Shown piece after piece: positions 1 to 8,278 of a stretch of DNA of 64,000 nt (position 1 is its first letter; each line of letters opens with the position of its first letter). A model generated the notes under the pieces. The model worked only from the letters and a program-made list of their open reading frames with translations. It was not told the DNA's origin and ran no database searches. This DNA is from Tropicimonas sp. IMCC34011 (GTDB lineage: Bacteria; Pseudomonadota; Alphaproteobacteria; Rhodobacterales; Rhodobacteraceae), in contig NZ_QMEJ01000001.1 in assembly GCF_003390865.1 (NCBI RefSeq), positions 744,001 to 808,000 of the forward strand, in the 5' to 3' direction. The position numbers and the translations under genes were made by a program.

Positions 1-1008
1 CATCGCGTAGGGAATGCCGCTCTCCTGACTGAACCCGATCGCCGCCGGGGTGCCGCTGTCGGGGACGGGGCAGACGAGGTCCGCGTCCACCGGCGCTTCG
101 CGGGCCAGCTCCACGCCGATCTGCCGGCGTGTCTCGTAGACCGAACGCCCCCCGAGGATCGAATCGGGACGGGAGAAGTAGACGTGCTCGAAGATGCAGA
201 ACCGCGGCTTCTTCGGCTCGAAGGGGCGGTAGCTCTGCACGCCCCCGGCGGTCACCACGACCATCTCCCCGGGCTCGACCTCGCGCACGAACTCGGCGCC
301 GATGATGTCGAGCGCGCAGGTTTCGGAGGAGAGCGCCCATCCGTCCCCGACCTTGCCGAGAACGAGGGGACGCACGCCGAGAGGATCGCGCACACCGATC
401 AGCTTGGTGCGCGTCATGGCAACGACGGAAAAGGCGCCCTCGACCCGGCGGAGCGCGTCCTTCATCCGTTCGGGGATGTCGCGCTGCAGGCTGCGGGCCA
501 TCAGGTGAACGATGCACTCGCTGTCCGAGGAGGACTGGAAGATCGAGCCGCGCTCGATGAGCTCGCGGCGGAGCGCGGCGGCATTGGTGATGTTGCCGTT
601 ATGGGCGATGGCGGCGCCGCCCATGGAGAACTCACCGAAGAACGGCTGCACGTCGCGGATCTGCGTCGCGCCCTTGGAGCCCGTGGTGGAGTAGCGCACA
701 TGCCCGATGGCGATGGTGCCGGGCAGTGTCTCCATCAGGCTGGCGGAGGTGAAGTTGTCCCGCACGTAGCCGAATCGCCTGGCGGAGGTGAAGCCCTCGG
801 CCTGGTCATAGGCGACGATGCCGCCGGCCTCCTGCCCCCTGTGCTGGAGAGCGTGAAGGCCGAGGGCGGTGAAGTTCGCCGCCTCGCCGACGCCGACGAC
901 GCCGAACACGCCGCATTCCTCGCGCAGCTTGTCGTCGTCGAACGGGTGGGACGGTGGAAACTTCCCGGCTCCGGTATCGGAAGCCTGGGTCGCGGGGATA
1001 TCGGTCAT
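1..1008 (-). CDS. purF: Amidophosphoribosyltransferase, C-terminus beyond window edge
   Basis: Catalyses the first committed step of purine synthesis, converting PRPP and glutamine to phosphoribosylamine in the cytosol. About 336 N-terminal residues lie in the window, roughly two thirds of the usual length; the rest is beyond position 1. A propeptide of about 31 residues precedes Cys32 in the motif EECGVFGV; family knowledge says this Cys becomes the N-terminal nucleophile of the class II glutaminase after cleavage. HALQHRGQE and GHVRYSTTG are typical glutaminase blocks. The gene lies 114 bp downstream of cvpA on the same strand, the classic cvpA-purF order. The PRPP-binding loop is not visible here, so completeness cannot be judged. 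Confidence 0.95.
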   Translation of the reverse strand, partial: MTDIPATQASDTGAGKFPPSHPFDDDKLREECGVFGVVGVGEAANFTALGLHALQHRGQEAGGIVAYDQAEGFTSARRFGYVRDNFTSASLMETLPGTIAIGHVRYSTTGSKGATQIRDVQPFFGEFSMGGAAIAHNGNITNAAALRRELIERGSIFQSSSDSECIVHLMARSLQRDIPERMKDALRRVEGAFSVVAMTRTKLIGVRDPLGVRPLVLGKVGDGWALSSETCALDIIGAEFVREVEPGEMVVVTAGGVQSYRPFEPKKPRFCIFEHVYFSRPDSILGGRSVYETRRQIGVELAREAPVDADLVCPVPDSGTPAAIGFSQESGIPYAM

Positions 1009-1122
1009 GGGAGTCGAATCCGGCAGCGGGAGGGCACGGCCCTGATAGGGCCTGAGCCGGGGTATGTCATCCCCCCGTTACGGGGCCCGCTACACATCAT
1101 GGCGAGGGGGCCCCGGTCCGGA

Positions 1123-1743
1123 TCAGCCTTCGATGCTTTCACCGGGCCCCGTCAGGACATTACCGCCCCCGGCCTCGTTCGGCGGAACGCCGCAGGACGT
1201 GTCCATCAGCGTCTCGAAGCGACCCGTCAGCCACGCGAGTGCGTCTTCCTGGTCGGTGATTTCACCGGTCACGCGGGCGCCGGCCGATTCGAACAATGCC
1301 GCGGAGCGGCTGTTCTCGACCATCTCCACGCCTTCGCCGCCCACGACGAAGTCGTAGATCACGAGCGCGATGATGACGAGCAGGACACCCCTCGCCACGC
1401 CGAAGAGGAACCCGAGGCCCTGGTCGACCACGTTCAGCGCCGAGCGCTGCACGAGGGAGGAGAAGAGCGGCGTAAACAGGGCGAAGACGACGAGCGCGAC
1501 GGCGAAGACCGCGGCGAAGGCCGCCAGCGTCGAGGCCGCGCAATTGTCGAGGATCTCGCCTACATACGGGATCTCCCCGACGAGAGGCTCCGCCGCAGGG
1601 GCGAAGACGTAGGCGAGGATCGCCGCGCCGACCCACCCCGCGATGGCGAGTGCCTCGCGGACGAAGCCGCGCGAATATGCCAGGATCGCGGAGAAGACGA
1701 TGACAACCGCCACCCCCGCATCGACCAGAGTAAAGCCTTCCAT
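1123..1743 (-). CDS. cvpA: CvpA family inner-membrane protein
   Basis: CvpA (colicin V production protein) homologue of 206 aa, an integral membrane protein linked in other bacteria to envelope homeostasis and often co-transcribed with purF. Four hydrophobic segments are visible (about residues 5-25, 30-48, 68-92 and 110-135). The segment GFTLVDAGVAV followed by AYSRGFVREAL is the family signature. I chose the ATG at 1743 (MEGFTLVDAG) because it has a GAGG ribosome-binding site; an in-frame ATG 15 bp upstream has its GAAGG too close. It sits between radA and purF, all on the minus strand. The molecular function is unknown. Confidence 0.9.
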   Translation of the reverse strand: MEGFTLVDAGVAVVIVFSAILAYSRGFVREALAIAGWVGAAILAYVFAPAAEPLVGEIPYVGEILDNCAASTLAAFAAVFAVALVVFALFTPLFSSLVQRSALNVVDQGLGFLFGVARGVLLVIIALVIYDFVVGGEGVEMVENSRSAALFESAGARVTGEITDQEDALAWLTGRFETLMDTSCGVPPNEAGGGNVLTGPGESIEG

Positions 1744-1796
1744 GGCCCTCGCTTTCATGCCTTCGACTGTACGGCCGTCGCCTTGCCGAACGAATG

Positions 1797-3161
1797 CTAC
1801 CCAGCGCCGAACATGCTTCCGGCGAAGGCGGCAAGATCGGGGACCGACCGCAGCGCTACGCCGGTTCCTTCGGCCGCTTTCGACCGCTCCGGCAACGCCG
1901 CCTGGGAAAAACCAAGTTTCTGCGCCTCTTTCAACCTGTTTTCGGTCTGGGAGACCGGTCGCAGGGCGCCGCTGAGACTTATCTCGCCGAAGACGACCAT
2001 ATCGGCGGGCAGAGCGGCGTCTTCCCGCGCGGACAGAAGCGCCGCCGCGACGGCGAGGTCCGCGGCAGGCTCCGAGATGCGAAGGCCGCCGGCGACGTTG
2101 AGATAGACGTCGAGCCCGGTGAACGGCAGGCCCACCCGCGCCTCCATGACCGCGAGGATCATCGCGAGCCGGGCCCCGTCCCAGCCGACGACGGCGCGGC
2201 GGGCCTGGGAATGCGGGCTGGGCGCGACGAGGGCCTGAATTTCAACGAGCACCGGCCGCGTTCCCTCGATTCCGGCGAAGACGGAGGAGCCGGGCGCGCG
2301 TTCCTCCCGGCCCGACAGGAAGAGCGCGGACGGGTTCTGCACCTCGGCCAGACCGCCGCCGGTCATCTCGAAGACGCCGATCTCGTCAGCCGGCCCGAAC
2401 CGGTTCTTCACCGAGCGGAGGATGCGGAACTGATGGCCCCGCTCGCCCTCGAAGTAGAGGACGGTATCGACCATATGCTCGACGACGCGGGGGCCGGCGA
2501 TCTGTCCCTCCTTGGTGACGTGGCCGACGAGCACGACGGCGGAGCCCCGCCGCTTGGCGAACCCGGCGAGCTCATGCGCGGCGCTCCTGACCTGGCTGAC
2601 GGAGCCGGGCGCCGACCCGACGGCATCCGACCACATGGTCTGAATGGAATCGATGATGACGAGATCGGGCCGCTCCGCATCGAGCATGGTGAGGATGCCG
2701 GTCAGGTCCGTCTCCGCCGCGAGCTGAACGTTCGCCTGCCCTAGGCCGAGGCGCCCCGCGCGCATCCGCACCTGCGCCGAGGCCTCCTCCCCCGAGACGT
2801 AGACGCATTTGAGGCCGGACCCCGCGAAGGCCGCAGCGGCCTGAAGGAGGAGGGTCGACTTGCCGATGCCCGGATCGCCACCGACCAGTATCGCGGAGCC
2901 GGGCACGAGGCCGCCGCCGAGCACCCGGTCCAGCTCCCCGATGCCGCTGAGTGTCCGCGGCGGCGGCGCTTCGGTGGAGGACAGGTCGGTCAGGATTGCG
3001 GCGCGGTGGGAGCGCGGCAGGCGCACGCCGCCCGGCCCCGGCGCGGCGGGCGCTTCCTCGTGGATGGAGTTCCACGCTCCGCAGGCATCGCAGCGCCCGG
3101 ACCACTTGGCATGAACCGCGCCGCATTCGGCACAGACGTAGACGGGACCGGCCTTGGCCAT
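1797..3161 (-). CDS. radA: DNA repair protein RadA
   Basis: RecA-like branch-migration helicase that assists homologous recombination. The 454-residue length is normal. An N-terminal C4 zinc finger is formed by Cys10, Cys13, Cys24 and Cys27. The Walker A motif GDPGIGKS is at residues 95-102, and the RadA-specific KNRFG motif is at 252-256. A C-terminal Lon-like domain contains GLDVYLNVAGG. The start ATG lies one base after the stop of a short upstream reading frame. The gene is followed by cvpA and purF on the same strand with a gap of about 50 bp, so it probably leads that transcript. Confidence 0.95.
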   Translation of the reverse strand: MAKAGPVYVCAECGAVHAKWSGRCDACGAWNSIHEEAPAAPGPGGVRLPRSHRAAILTDLSSTEAPPPRTLSGIGELDRVLGGGLVPGSAILVGGDPGIGKSTLLLQAAAAFAGSGLKCVYVSGEEASAQVRMRAGRLGLGQANVQLAAETDLTGILTMLDAERPDLVIIDSIQTMWSDAVGSAPGSVSQVRSAAHELAGFAKRRGSAVVLVGHVTKEGQIAGPRVVEHMVDTVLYFEGERGHQFRILRSVKNRFGPADEIGVFEMTGGGLAEVQNPSALFLSGREERAPGSSVFAGIEGTRPVLVEIQALVAPSPHSQARRAVVGWDGARLAMILAVMEARVGLPFTGLDVYLNVAGGLRISEPAADLAVAAALLSAREDAALPADMVVFGEISLSGALRPVSQTENRLKEAQKLGFSQAALPERSKAAEGTGVALRSVPDLAAFAGSMFGAG

Positions 3162-3162
3162 G

Positions 3163-3315
3163 TCAGCGCGTTCCTTCCCAGAACAATGAAAGTGCCAGCG
3201 AGGCGAGCACGCAGGCGGTGAAGAGCCAGAGCCCCCACGCCGTCTCCGGATGCCAAGGCTCGAGCCGGCGTCCTGCCCGGCCCGTGCGGCGCAGAAAGGC
3301 AGGGCCGGAGATCAC
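3163..3315 (-). CDS. Possible small single-pass membrane protein upstream of radA
   Basis: A reading frame of about 50 residues ending one base before the radA start codon, so translation could be coupled. From a GTG at 3315 the protein has a basic N-terminal half (about residues 9-17, RRTGRAGRR) and one C-terminal transmembrane segment, AWGLWLFTACVLASLALSLF. The frame stays open further upstream, so the start is uncertain. I do not recognise the family. Support is the transmembrane helix and the tight spacing to radA; it could still be a chance frame. Confidence 0.35.
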   Translation of the reverse strand: MISGPAFLRRTGRAGRRLEPWHPETAWGLWLFTACVLASLALSLFWEGTR

Positions 3316-3418
3316 CCGGTGTACAGCCAGCCGGAGGCCGAAAGAAGACCCACGCGAGGGAACGGCTTCCAAGCCTGCGCCCTGCCCCGCCCGCGCGCCT
3401 CTGGCGTCGCCGTCACCC

Positions 3419-4198
3419 TCAGATCGTGGCGTTCGTGGCACCGCCGTCGAGCAGGATATTCTGCCCCACGATGAAGCCCGCATGGGCCGAGCAGAGGAAA
3501 GCACAGGCCGAGCCGAACTCGGCGGGCGTGCCGTAGCGCTTCGCCGGAATGCTCGCTTCCCGCCGGGCGCGGGCCTCCGCCATGCTGATGCCTTCCGACT
3601 TCGACACCCCGGTGTCGAGGCCGGTGGCGCGGTCGGTATCGTGGATGCCGGGCAGCAGGTTGTTGATCGTCACGCCCTTCTCCGCCACCTGTCGCGCGGT
3701 CCCGGCGACGAAGCCCGTGAGGCCGGCGCGGGCGGAGTTCGACAGGCCGAGAACCGGGATCGGGGCCTTCACCGATTGCGAGGTGATGTTGACGACGCGC
3801 CCCCAGCCCCGCTCCATCATTCCCGGCAAGCAGGCCTGCATCAGCGCGATGGGCGTGAGCATGTTGGCGTCGAGCGCGGCAATGAAATCCTCCCGCGACC
3901 AGTCCGACCACAATCCCGGCGGCGGCCCGCCGGCATTGGTGACGAGGATGTCCACATCGCCCGCCGCGGCCAGCACCTTCGCGCGGCCCGCTTCCTCGGT
4001 GATATCCGCGGCAATGGCCGTGACGGTGACACCATGCTCGGAGCGGATCGCCTCGGCCGTCGCCTCCAGTGCCTCTGCCCCGCGGGCATTCAGGACGAGG
4101 TTCACCCCCGCCGCGGCGAGCGCCTCGGCGCAGCCGCGTCCCAGTCCCTTCGAGGATGCCGTGACCAGCGCAGTCCTGCCCTTGATGCCCAGATCCAT
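3419..4198 (-). CDS. SDR family oxidoreductase lacking the usual Tyr/Lys pair
   Basis: Short-chain dehydrogenase/reductase of 259 aa with a Rossmann fold. The NAD(P)-binding motif TASSKGLG is at residues 13-20 and NAG at 88-90. A Ser is present at position 140 (NITS), but where classical SDRs have Tyr-X3-Lys this protein has S153-N-S-A-R157. Some subgroups annotated as 3-oxoacyl-ACP-reductase-like share this divergence, so the electron acceptor and even catalytic activity cannot be assigned. The C-terminus QNILLDGGATNATI is a normal SDR end. It is monocistronic on the minus strand, divergent from the Hint protein gene. Confidence 0.85.
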   Translation of the reverse strand: MDLGIKGRTALVTASSKGLGRGCAEALAAAGVNLVLNARGAEALEATAEAIRSEHGVTVTAIAADITEEAGRAKVLAAAGDVDILVTNAGGPPPGLWSDWSREDFIAALDANMLTPIALMQACLPGMMERGWGRVVNITSQSVKAPIPVLGLSNSARAGLTGFVAGTARQVAEKGVTINNLLPGIHDTDRATGLDTGVSKSEGISMAEARARREASIPAKRYGTPAEFGSACAFLCSAHAGFIVGQNILLDGGATNATI

Positions 4199-4388
4199 GT
4201 CGCCTGCCTCTTTCCGCGCCCTTCGTGTTCAGCGAACGTACTAACATCTCGCTGGCTCGCCGAAAAGTCGTACCCTTGCCTCAATGGAGCCATGCGCCGG
4301 TCCAGACTCGTGTGGCATGAAACTACGGCAGGGGTCCGTGCGTCGATCATGGGACCGGACCCAACCTGAGAAGCGAGCGTCACCTGAG

Positions 4389-5414
4389 ATGGACGAGGAC
4401 GACACCACAGCGAGCTACGGTTGCCACGTCTACGAGGCGGAGGCGTTCCGGGTCGTTGCCGGCGCCAATCTCGGCGATCATCTGCTTGGCCCCGAGGAGA
4501 TCGAGCCGGGGGATGTCTATCGCCTCTGCCCCGGCGCCAGCTTGCGTCAGCTCTCGGTCGCCGGTGCGGGCGGGCGCGGCGTGATGGGACGGCGCGAGGG
4601 CGTTCACCGCGTGGCGGAGGGCTCCGGGATCGGGCGCGCCGGCCAGCCGCTCCGCGCCGTTGCGAGAGCCACCTTCCTCGGCCCGCAGGGGCACAAGGCG
4701 GACGTCCTCCTGATTGAGATCGGGGGGCAGCGCCGTGCTCTCTACGCCGCGCTGCCGATCGACCCGCTGGAGCCCGGATTCGATCACACGCTCGTCTCGG
4801 TCGATCCTGACCCCGGCGACGTCCGCCTCGCTGACGTCACCTCCGTCGCCTTCGCGCGCGGCACGGAGATCACGATGGCCGACGGGCGGCAGATGCCGGT
4901 GGAGCGCCTGTCCGCCGGAGACCGCATCCTGACGCGGGACCACGGGCCGCAGCCGATCCGCCATATCCTCCACCGCACCGTCCGCGCCGCCGGCCCCCAT
5001 GCCCCGGTCGTGATCGCGAGGGACACGTTGGGGAACGCGGCGGATCTGATCGTGAGCCAGCATCAGCGCCTCTTCATCTACCAGCGGGGACAGGACCGGG
5101 TCACGCCCACGGCGGAGATGCTGGTGCGCGCGGGCTATCTCGCGGATGGCGAGCGCATCTTCGTGCGCCCCGGAAACTTCGTCGATTACTTCACGCTGAT
5201 CCTCGACCGGCACGAGATCATCTACGCCGAGTGCATCCCCGCCGAGAGCCTAGAGGTCAGCCCGGCCACCCTGGCCACCCTCGCCGAGGATGTGGCCCGC
5301 GAGGTGGGCGAGCGCCTGCCCGAGGTGGCACACGATCCGCATTTCGGAACCGAGGCCGACCCCGCCCGCGCCGCCGCCGCGATGGAGCGCATGATCCACC
5401 GCCGCCGCGGCTGA
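4389..5414 (+). CDS. Hint (Hedgehog/intein-like) domain-containing protein
   Basis: A 341-residue protein with a Hint_2-type domain at about residues 155-290. Visible blocks are AFARGTEITMADG, VERLSAGDRILTRDHG, GPQPIRHI, NAADLIVSQHQRLFI and a conserved C-terminal block around EIIYAECIPAESL. Such proteins are common in Rhodobacterales, frequently attached to extracellular or calcium-binding modules. Here the N-terminal part (residues 1-150) has no module I recognise and no signal peptide. The residue that is the nucleophilic Cys in self-splicing Hint domains is Ala (SVAFARGT), so autoprocessing is unlikely. I placed the start at the ATG at 4389; the frame extends upstream but without protein-like composition. 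Confidence 0.8.
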   Translation: MDEDDTTASYGCHVYEAEAFRVVAGANLGDHLLGPEEIEPGDVYRLCPGASLRQLSVAGAGGRGVMGRREGVHRVAEGSGIGRAGQPLRAVARATFLGPQGHKADVLLIEIGGQRRALYAALPIDPLEPGFDHTLVSVDPDPGDVRLADVTSVAFARGTEITMADGRQMPVERLSAGDRILTRDHGPQPIRHILHRTVRAAGPHAPVVIARDTLGNAADLIVSQHQRLFIYQRGQDRVTPTAEMLVRAGYLADGERIFVRPGNFVDYFTLILDRHEIIYAECIPAESLEVSPATLATLAEDVAREVGERLPEVAHDPHFGTEADPARAAAAMERMIHRRRG

Positions 5415-5484
5415 CGCTCCCCGGGCCACCGGGGTCGCGGACGGGGTCGCGCGCGGATCCGGCGCCTCCCCGCTTCGCGACCCT

Positions 5485-5652
5485 TCAGAGGATCATCGCA
5501 CGGATCGCGTAGGCCACCACGGTGATCACGATCACGCCGGCGAGCCACAGCCCGGCGAACCACGCAAGCCGGGACCAGAGCGGACGTGTGCGGCGCGGCT
5601 CAGTGATAGCCCTGCTCCGGATCGAGCTTTCCGCGGAACACCCAGTAGGCAT
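5485..5652 (-). CDS. DUF2474 small membrane protein of the cytochrome bd operon
   Basis: A short reading frame overlapping the 3' end of cydB and running beyond it. The C-terminal part reads RRTRPLWSRLAWFAGLW followed by a single transmembrane helix ending in YAIRAMIL, which fits the DUF2474 family of small CydX-like peptides found next to CioAB oxidases. The first in-frame ATG is at 5652, inside cydB, giving 55 aa. The true start may be a later non-ATG codon near the cydB stop, because the conserved part begins there. Its likely role, by family, is assembly or stability of the oxidase. Confidence 0.6.
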   Translation of the reverse strand: MPTGCSAESSIRSRAITEPRRTRPLWSRLAWFAGLWLAGVIVITVVAYAIRAMIL

Positions 5653-6628
5653 AGGCGGTATAGGCGAGGATGATCGGCACGAGCACGATCGCTCCCACGA
5701 ACATGAAGGCCTGGCTCTTCTGGGGGCTCGCTGCGTCCCAGATCGTGACCTCGCCGGGCACCACGTCCGGCCAGATCGAGAGGCCGAGGCCGAGGAAGCA
5801 CAGCAGGAACAGCAGTAGCGTCAGAACGAGCGGCAGCCAGTCCCGCCCGTGGGCGAAGAGCGAGCGGCCGAGCAGCACCGTGATCAGCCCCACCGCGATG
5901 GGCACCGGCGCCGTCGCGAGCATGTTCGGCCAGCCGAACCAGCGCAGCCAGTAGGACGCTTCGAGAAACGGTGTCGCCAGCGACACCGCTACGATGAAGA
6001 AGACCGTGAGCAGCGCCAGTATCCGCGCGATTCGGCGGACGCGGTGCTGCACGTCCCCCTCCAGCTTCATGTTCAGCCAGCAGGCGCCGAGGAGCGCATA
6101 GCCCGCCATGACCGAAAAGCCGGTGAGGATCGAGAACGGCGTCAGCCAGTCCCACCACCCGCCGGCATATTGCCGGCCCTCGACCTCGATGCCCTGAAGG
6201 ATCGCACCGAGCGCAATCCCTTGCGCGAACGCGGCAAGCGCCGAGCCTCCTATGAAGGCGCCATCCCATGCCTTCTCGGACAGGCGGGAGGTCGCGCGCC
6301 AACGATACTCGAACGCGACACCCCGGAAGACCAGCGCCAGCAGCATGGCGATCATCGGCGGGTAGAGCGCCGGCATCAGGATCGCGTAGGCGAGCGGAAA
6401 GGCCGCGAAGAGGCCGCCGCCGCCGAGGACGAGCCATGTCTCGTTGCCGTCCCAGACCGGCGCGACCGTGTTCATCAACAGGTCCCGGTCCTTCTTCTCG
6501 GGGAAGAAGGGGTAGAGAATGCCGATGCCGAGATCGAACCCGTCGAGGACCACGTAGACGTAGATCGCGAAGGCCAGGAGAAGCGCCCAGGCGATCGTGA
6601 GGTCGAAGCTGACGAAAAGGCCGTCCAT
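5600..6628 (-). CDS. cydB: Cytochrome bd oxidase (CioB-type) subunit II
   Basis: Subunit II of a cytochrome bd quinol oxidase, 342 residues and about eight transmembrane helices, in the inner membrane. The N-terminal helix block AFAIYVYVVLDGFDLGIGIL and the following WDGNETWLVLGGGGLFAAFP are strong family signatures. It begins 9 bp after cydA and ends overlapping the DUF2474 frame, so the three form one operon. No cydDC exporter genes are nearby, as is common for CioAB-type loci. By family the enzyme reduces oxygen with ubiquinol without proton pumping and tolerates low oxygen, cyanide or sulfide. Confidence 0.95.
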   Translation of the reverse strand: MDGLFVSFDLTIAWALLLAFAIYVYVVLDGFDLGIGILYPFFPEKKDRDLLMNTVAPVWDGNETWLVLGGGGLFAAFPLAYAILMPALYPPMIAMLLALVFRGVAFEYRWRATSRLSEKAWDGAFIGGSALAAFAQGIALGAILQGIEVEGRQYAGGWWDWLTPFSILTGFSVMAGYALLGACWLNMKLEGDVQHRVRRIARILALLTVFFIVAVSLATPFLEASYWLRWFGWPNMLATAPVPIAVGLITVLLGRSLFAHGRDWLPLVLTLLLFLLCFLGLGLSIWPDVVPGEVTIWDAASPQKSQAFMFVGAIVLVPIILAYTAYAYWVFRGKLDPEQGYH

Positions 6629-6637
6629 GTCCGCCTC

Positions 6638-8071
6638 CTATTCCGCGGGCTTCTGTGTGGCGGAGGTGTCCTGCTCCTGCGCCGCCGGGGTGATGCCGGA
6701 GGTCCGGATCGGGCCCGGCTCCACCCGCACGCCGCGCTCGTTCGGCTCGGGCGGCCGCGACATCAGTCGCAGGATGTAGAGCGCCCCCGCTCCGAAGACG
6801 GTGAAGTAGATCACGATGAAGGCGATGAGGGATGTGCCGACGGCCTGAGCGCCAAGCGGCGACACGCTGTCCGCCGTTCGCAGCAGACCGTAGACCGTGT
6901 AGGGCTGGCGGCCGACCTCCGTCGTCATCCAGCCGGCCGTCACCGCGACGAATCCCGAAGGGGCCATCAGCAAGGCGCCGCGGTGGAGCCAGCGCTGCGT
7001 GTAGAGCGTGCCGCGCCAGCGCGCCCAGAGGGACCACAGCCCAATGCCCAGCATCGCCATCCCGATGGCGATCATCACGCGGAAGGTCCAGAACACGATC
7101 GCGACGGGCGGCTCCTCGTCATCGGGAATGGTGTCCAGACCGGCGAGAGGCGCGTTCCAGTCGTGCTTGAGGATGAGCGAGGACAGGTTCGGGATCTCCA
7201 CCGCGTAGCGCATCTCGCCCGCCTCCTGATCCGGCAGGCCGAAGAGGATCAGCGGCGCGCCGTCCGGGTGGCTCTCGAAATGCCCCTCCATCGCCATGAC
7301 CTTGGCGGGCTGATGCTCCAGCGTGTTCAGCCCGTGCGCATCGCCGAGAAAGATCTGCACGGGCGCGACCAATGCGGCCATCCACATCGACATGGAGAAC
7401 ATGATCCGCACGGCGCGGTTCACCCGGTGCCCGCGCAGGAGGTGGAACGCCCCGACCCCGCCGACGACGAAGGCGGTGGTGAGATAGGCGGCCGTCAGCG
7501 AATGGGCGAGGCGATAGGGGAAGGAGGGATTGAAGATGACCTCGAACCAGTCCTCCGGCAGGAACTGTCCGGTGTCGCCGATGATGTAGCCTTGGGGCGT
7601 ATGCATCCAGGAGTTCACCGAGATGATCCAGGAGGCGGAGATCGCGGTGCCGACGGCGACCATCAGGCAGGCGAACATGTGCAGCCCGTCCCCCACCTTC
7701 TCGCGCCCGAAGAGCATGATCCCGAGGAACCCCGCCTCGAGGAAGAAGGCCGTCAGCACCTCGTAGGCCATGAGAGGACCGAGGACGGGGCCGGTCAGGT
7801 CCGCATAGGCCGACCAGTTGGTCCCGAACTGGTAGGACATGACGATCCCCGAGACCACGCCCATGGCGAAGGAAATCGCGAAGATCTTCAGCCAATACTT
7901 GAAGAGCGCGAGGTAAGCCGGGTCCCGCCGCCTGAGCCAGAGCGCGTTGAGAACGGCGAGATACGAGGCAAGGCCGATGGAGAAGGCCGGAAAGATGAAA
8001 TGGAAGGCGACGGTGAACCCGAACTGAATCCGCGCCAGCAAGACCGCGTCGAAGCCGAGGAAGGTATCCAT
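6638..8071 (-). CDS. cydA: Cytochrome bd oxidase (CioA-type) subunit I
   Basis: Haem-carrying subunit I of 477 aa. The first helix contains LARIQFGFTVAFHFIFPAFS, with the His that ligates haem b595 by family knowledge. GRQPYTVYGLLRT is the conserved block after the quinol-binding loop, and that loop is short, which is the mark of CioA/cyanide-insensitive types. The ATG at 8071 (MDTFLGFDAV) was chosen because the upstream extension of the frame is not protein-like. It is the first gene of the cydA-cydB-DUF2474 operon. I saw no clear FNR box (TTGAT-N4-ATCAA) in the 139 bp upstream. Confidence 0.95.
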   Translation of the reverse strand: MDTFLGFDAVLLARIQFGFTVAFHFIFPAFSIGLASYLAVLNALWLRRRDPAYLALFKYWLKIFAISFAMGVVSGIVMSYQFGTNWSAYADLTGPVLGPLMAYEVLTAFFLEAGFLGIMLFGREKVGDGLHMFACLMVAVGTAISASWIISVNSWMHTPQGYIIGDTGQFLPEDWFEVIFNPSFPYRLAHSLTAAYLTTAFVVGGVGAFHLLRGHRVNRAVRIMFSMSMWMAALVAPVQIFLGDAHGLNTLEHQPAKVMAMEGHFESHPDGAPLILFGLPDQEAGEMRYAVEIPNLSSLILKHDWNAPLAGLDTIPDDEEPPVAIVFWTFRVMIAIGMAMLGIGLWSLWARWRGTLYTQRWLHRGALLMAPSGFVAVTAGWMTTEVGRQPYTVYGLLRTADSVSPLGAQAVGTSLIAFIVIYFTVFGAGALYILRLMSRPPEPNERGVRVEPGPIRTSGITPAAQEQDTSATQKPAE

Positions 8072-8210
8072 GCCGCTTTCTCCGTCGAGGCGCATGCAGG
8101 GTGCAGGGGCCTGCTCCGCGCGCCGCGTCCTAGCTTCCAAGATAGGGAGAAAAGGTCCTGCGTCTGCCCCCTGACCGCGCGGCACACGGTCGCGCGGCGG
8201 GCCCGCCACG

Positions 8211-8247
8211 AAAAACGCCGCGCGGGGATCGTGTCCCCACGCGGCGT
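8211..8247 (-). terminator. Rho-independent terminator of the fasciclin gene
   Basis: Perfect 8-bp arms (ACGCCGCG at 8215-8222 and CGCGGCGT at 8240-8247), extended by a further GGGG/CCCC pairing after one mismatch. A run of five T follows on the minus strand. It lies 32 bp after the stop of the fasciclin gene and 139 bp upstream of cydA, so it separates the two minus-strand units. Confidence 0.85.
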
Positions 8248-8278
8248 GGCACTCGTCAACGAAAGCGTTCGAACGGAA

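Noticed and set aside
184-2106. Long plus-strand open frame (640 aa) over purF, cvpA and radA
   Set aside because: It is antisense to three well-recognised genes, with Asp/Arg/His-rich composition typical of the reverse frame of GC-rich coding DNA, and shows no domain.
8072-8210. FNR-type box upstream of cydA
   Set aside because: No TTGAT-N4-ATCAA-like site could be found.
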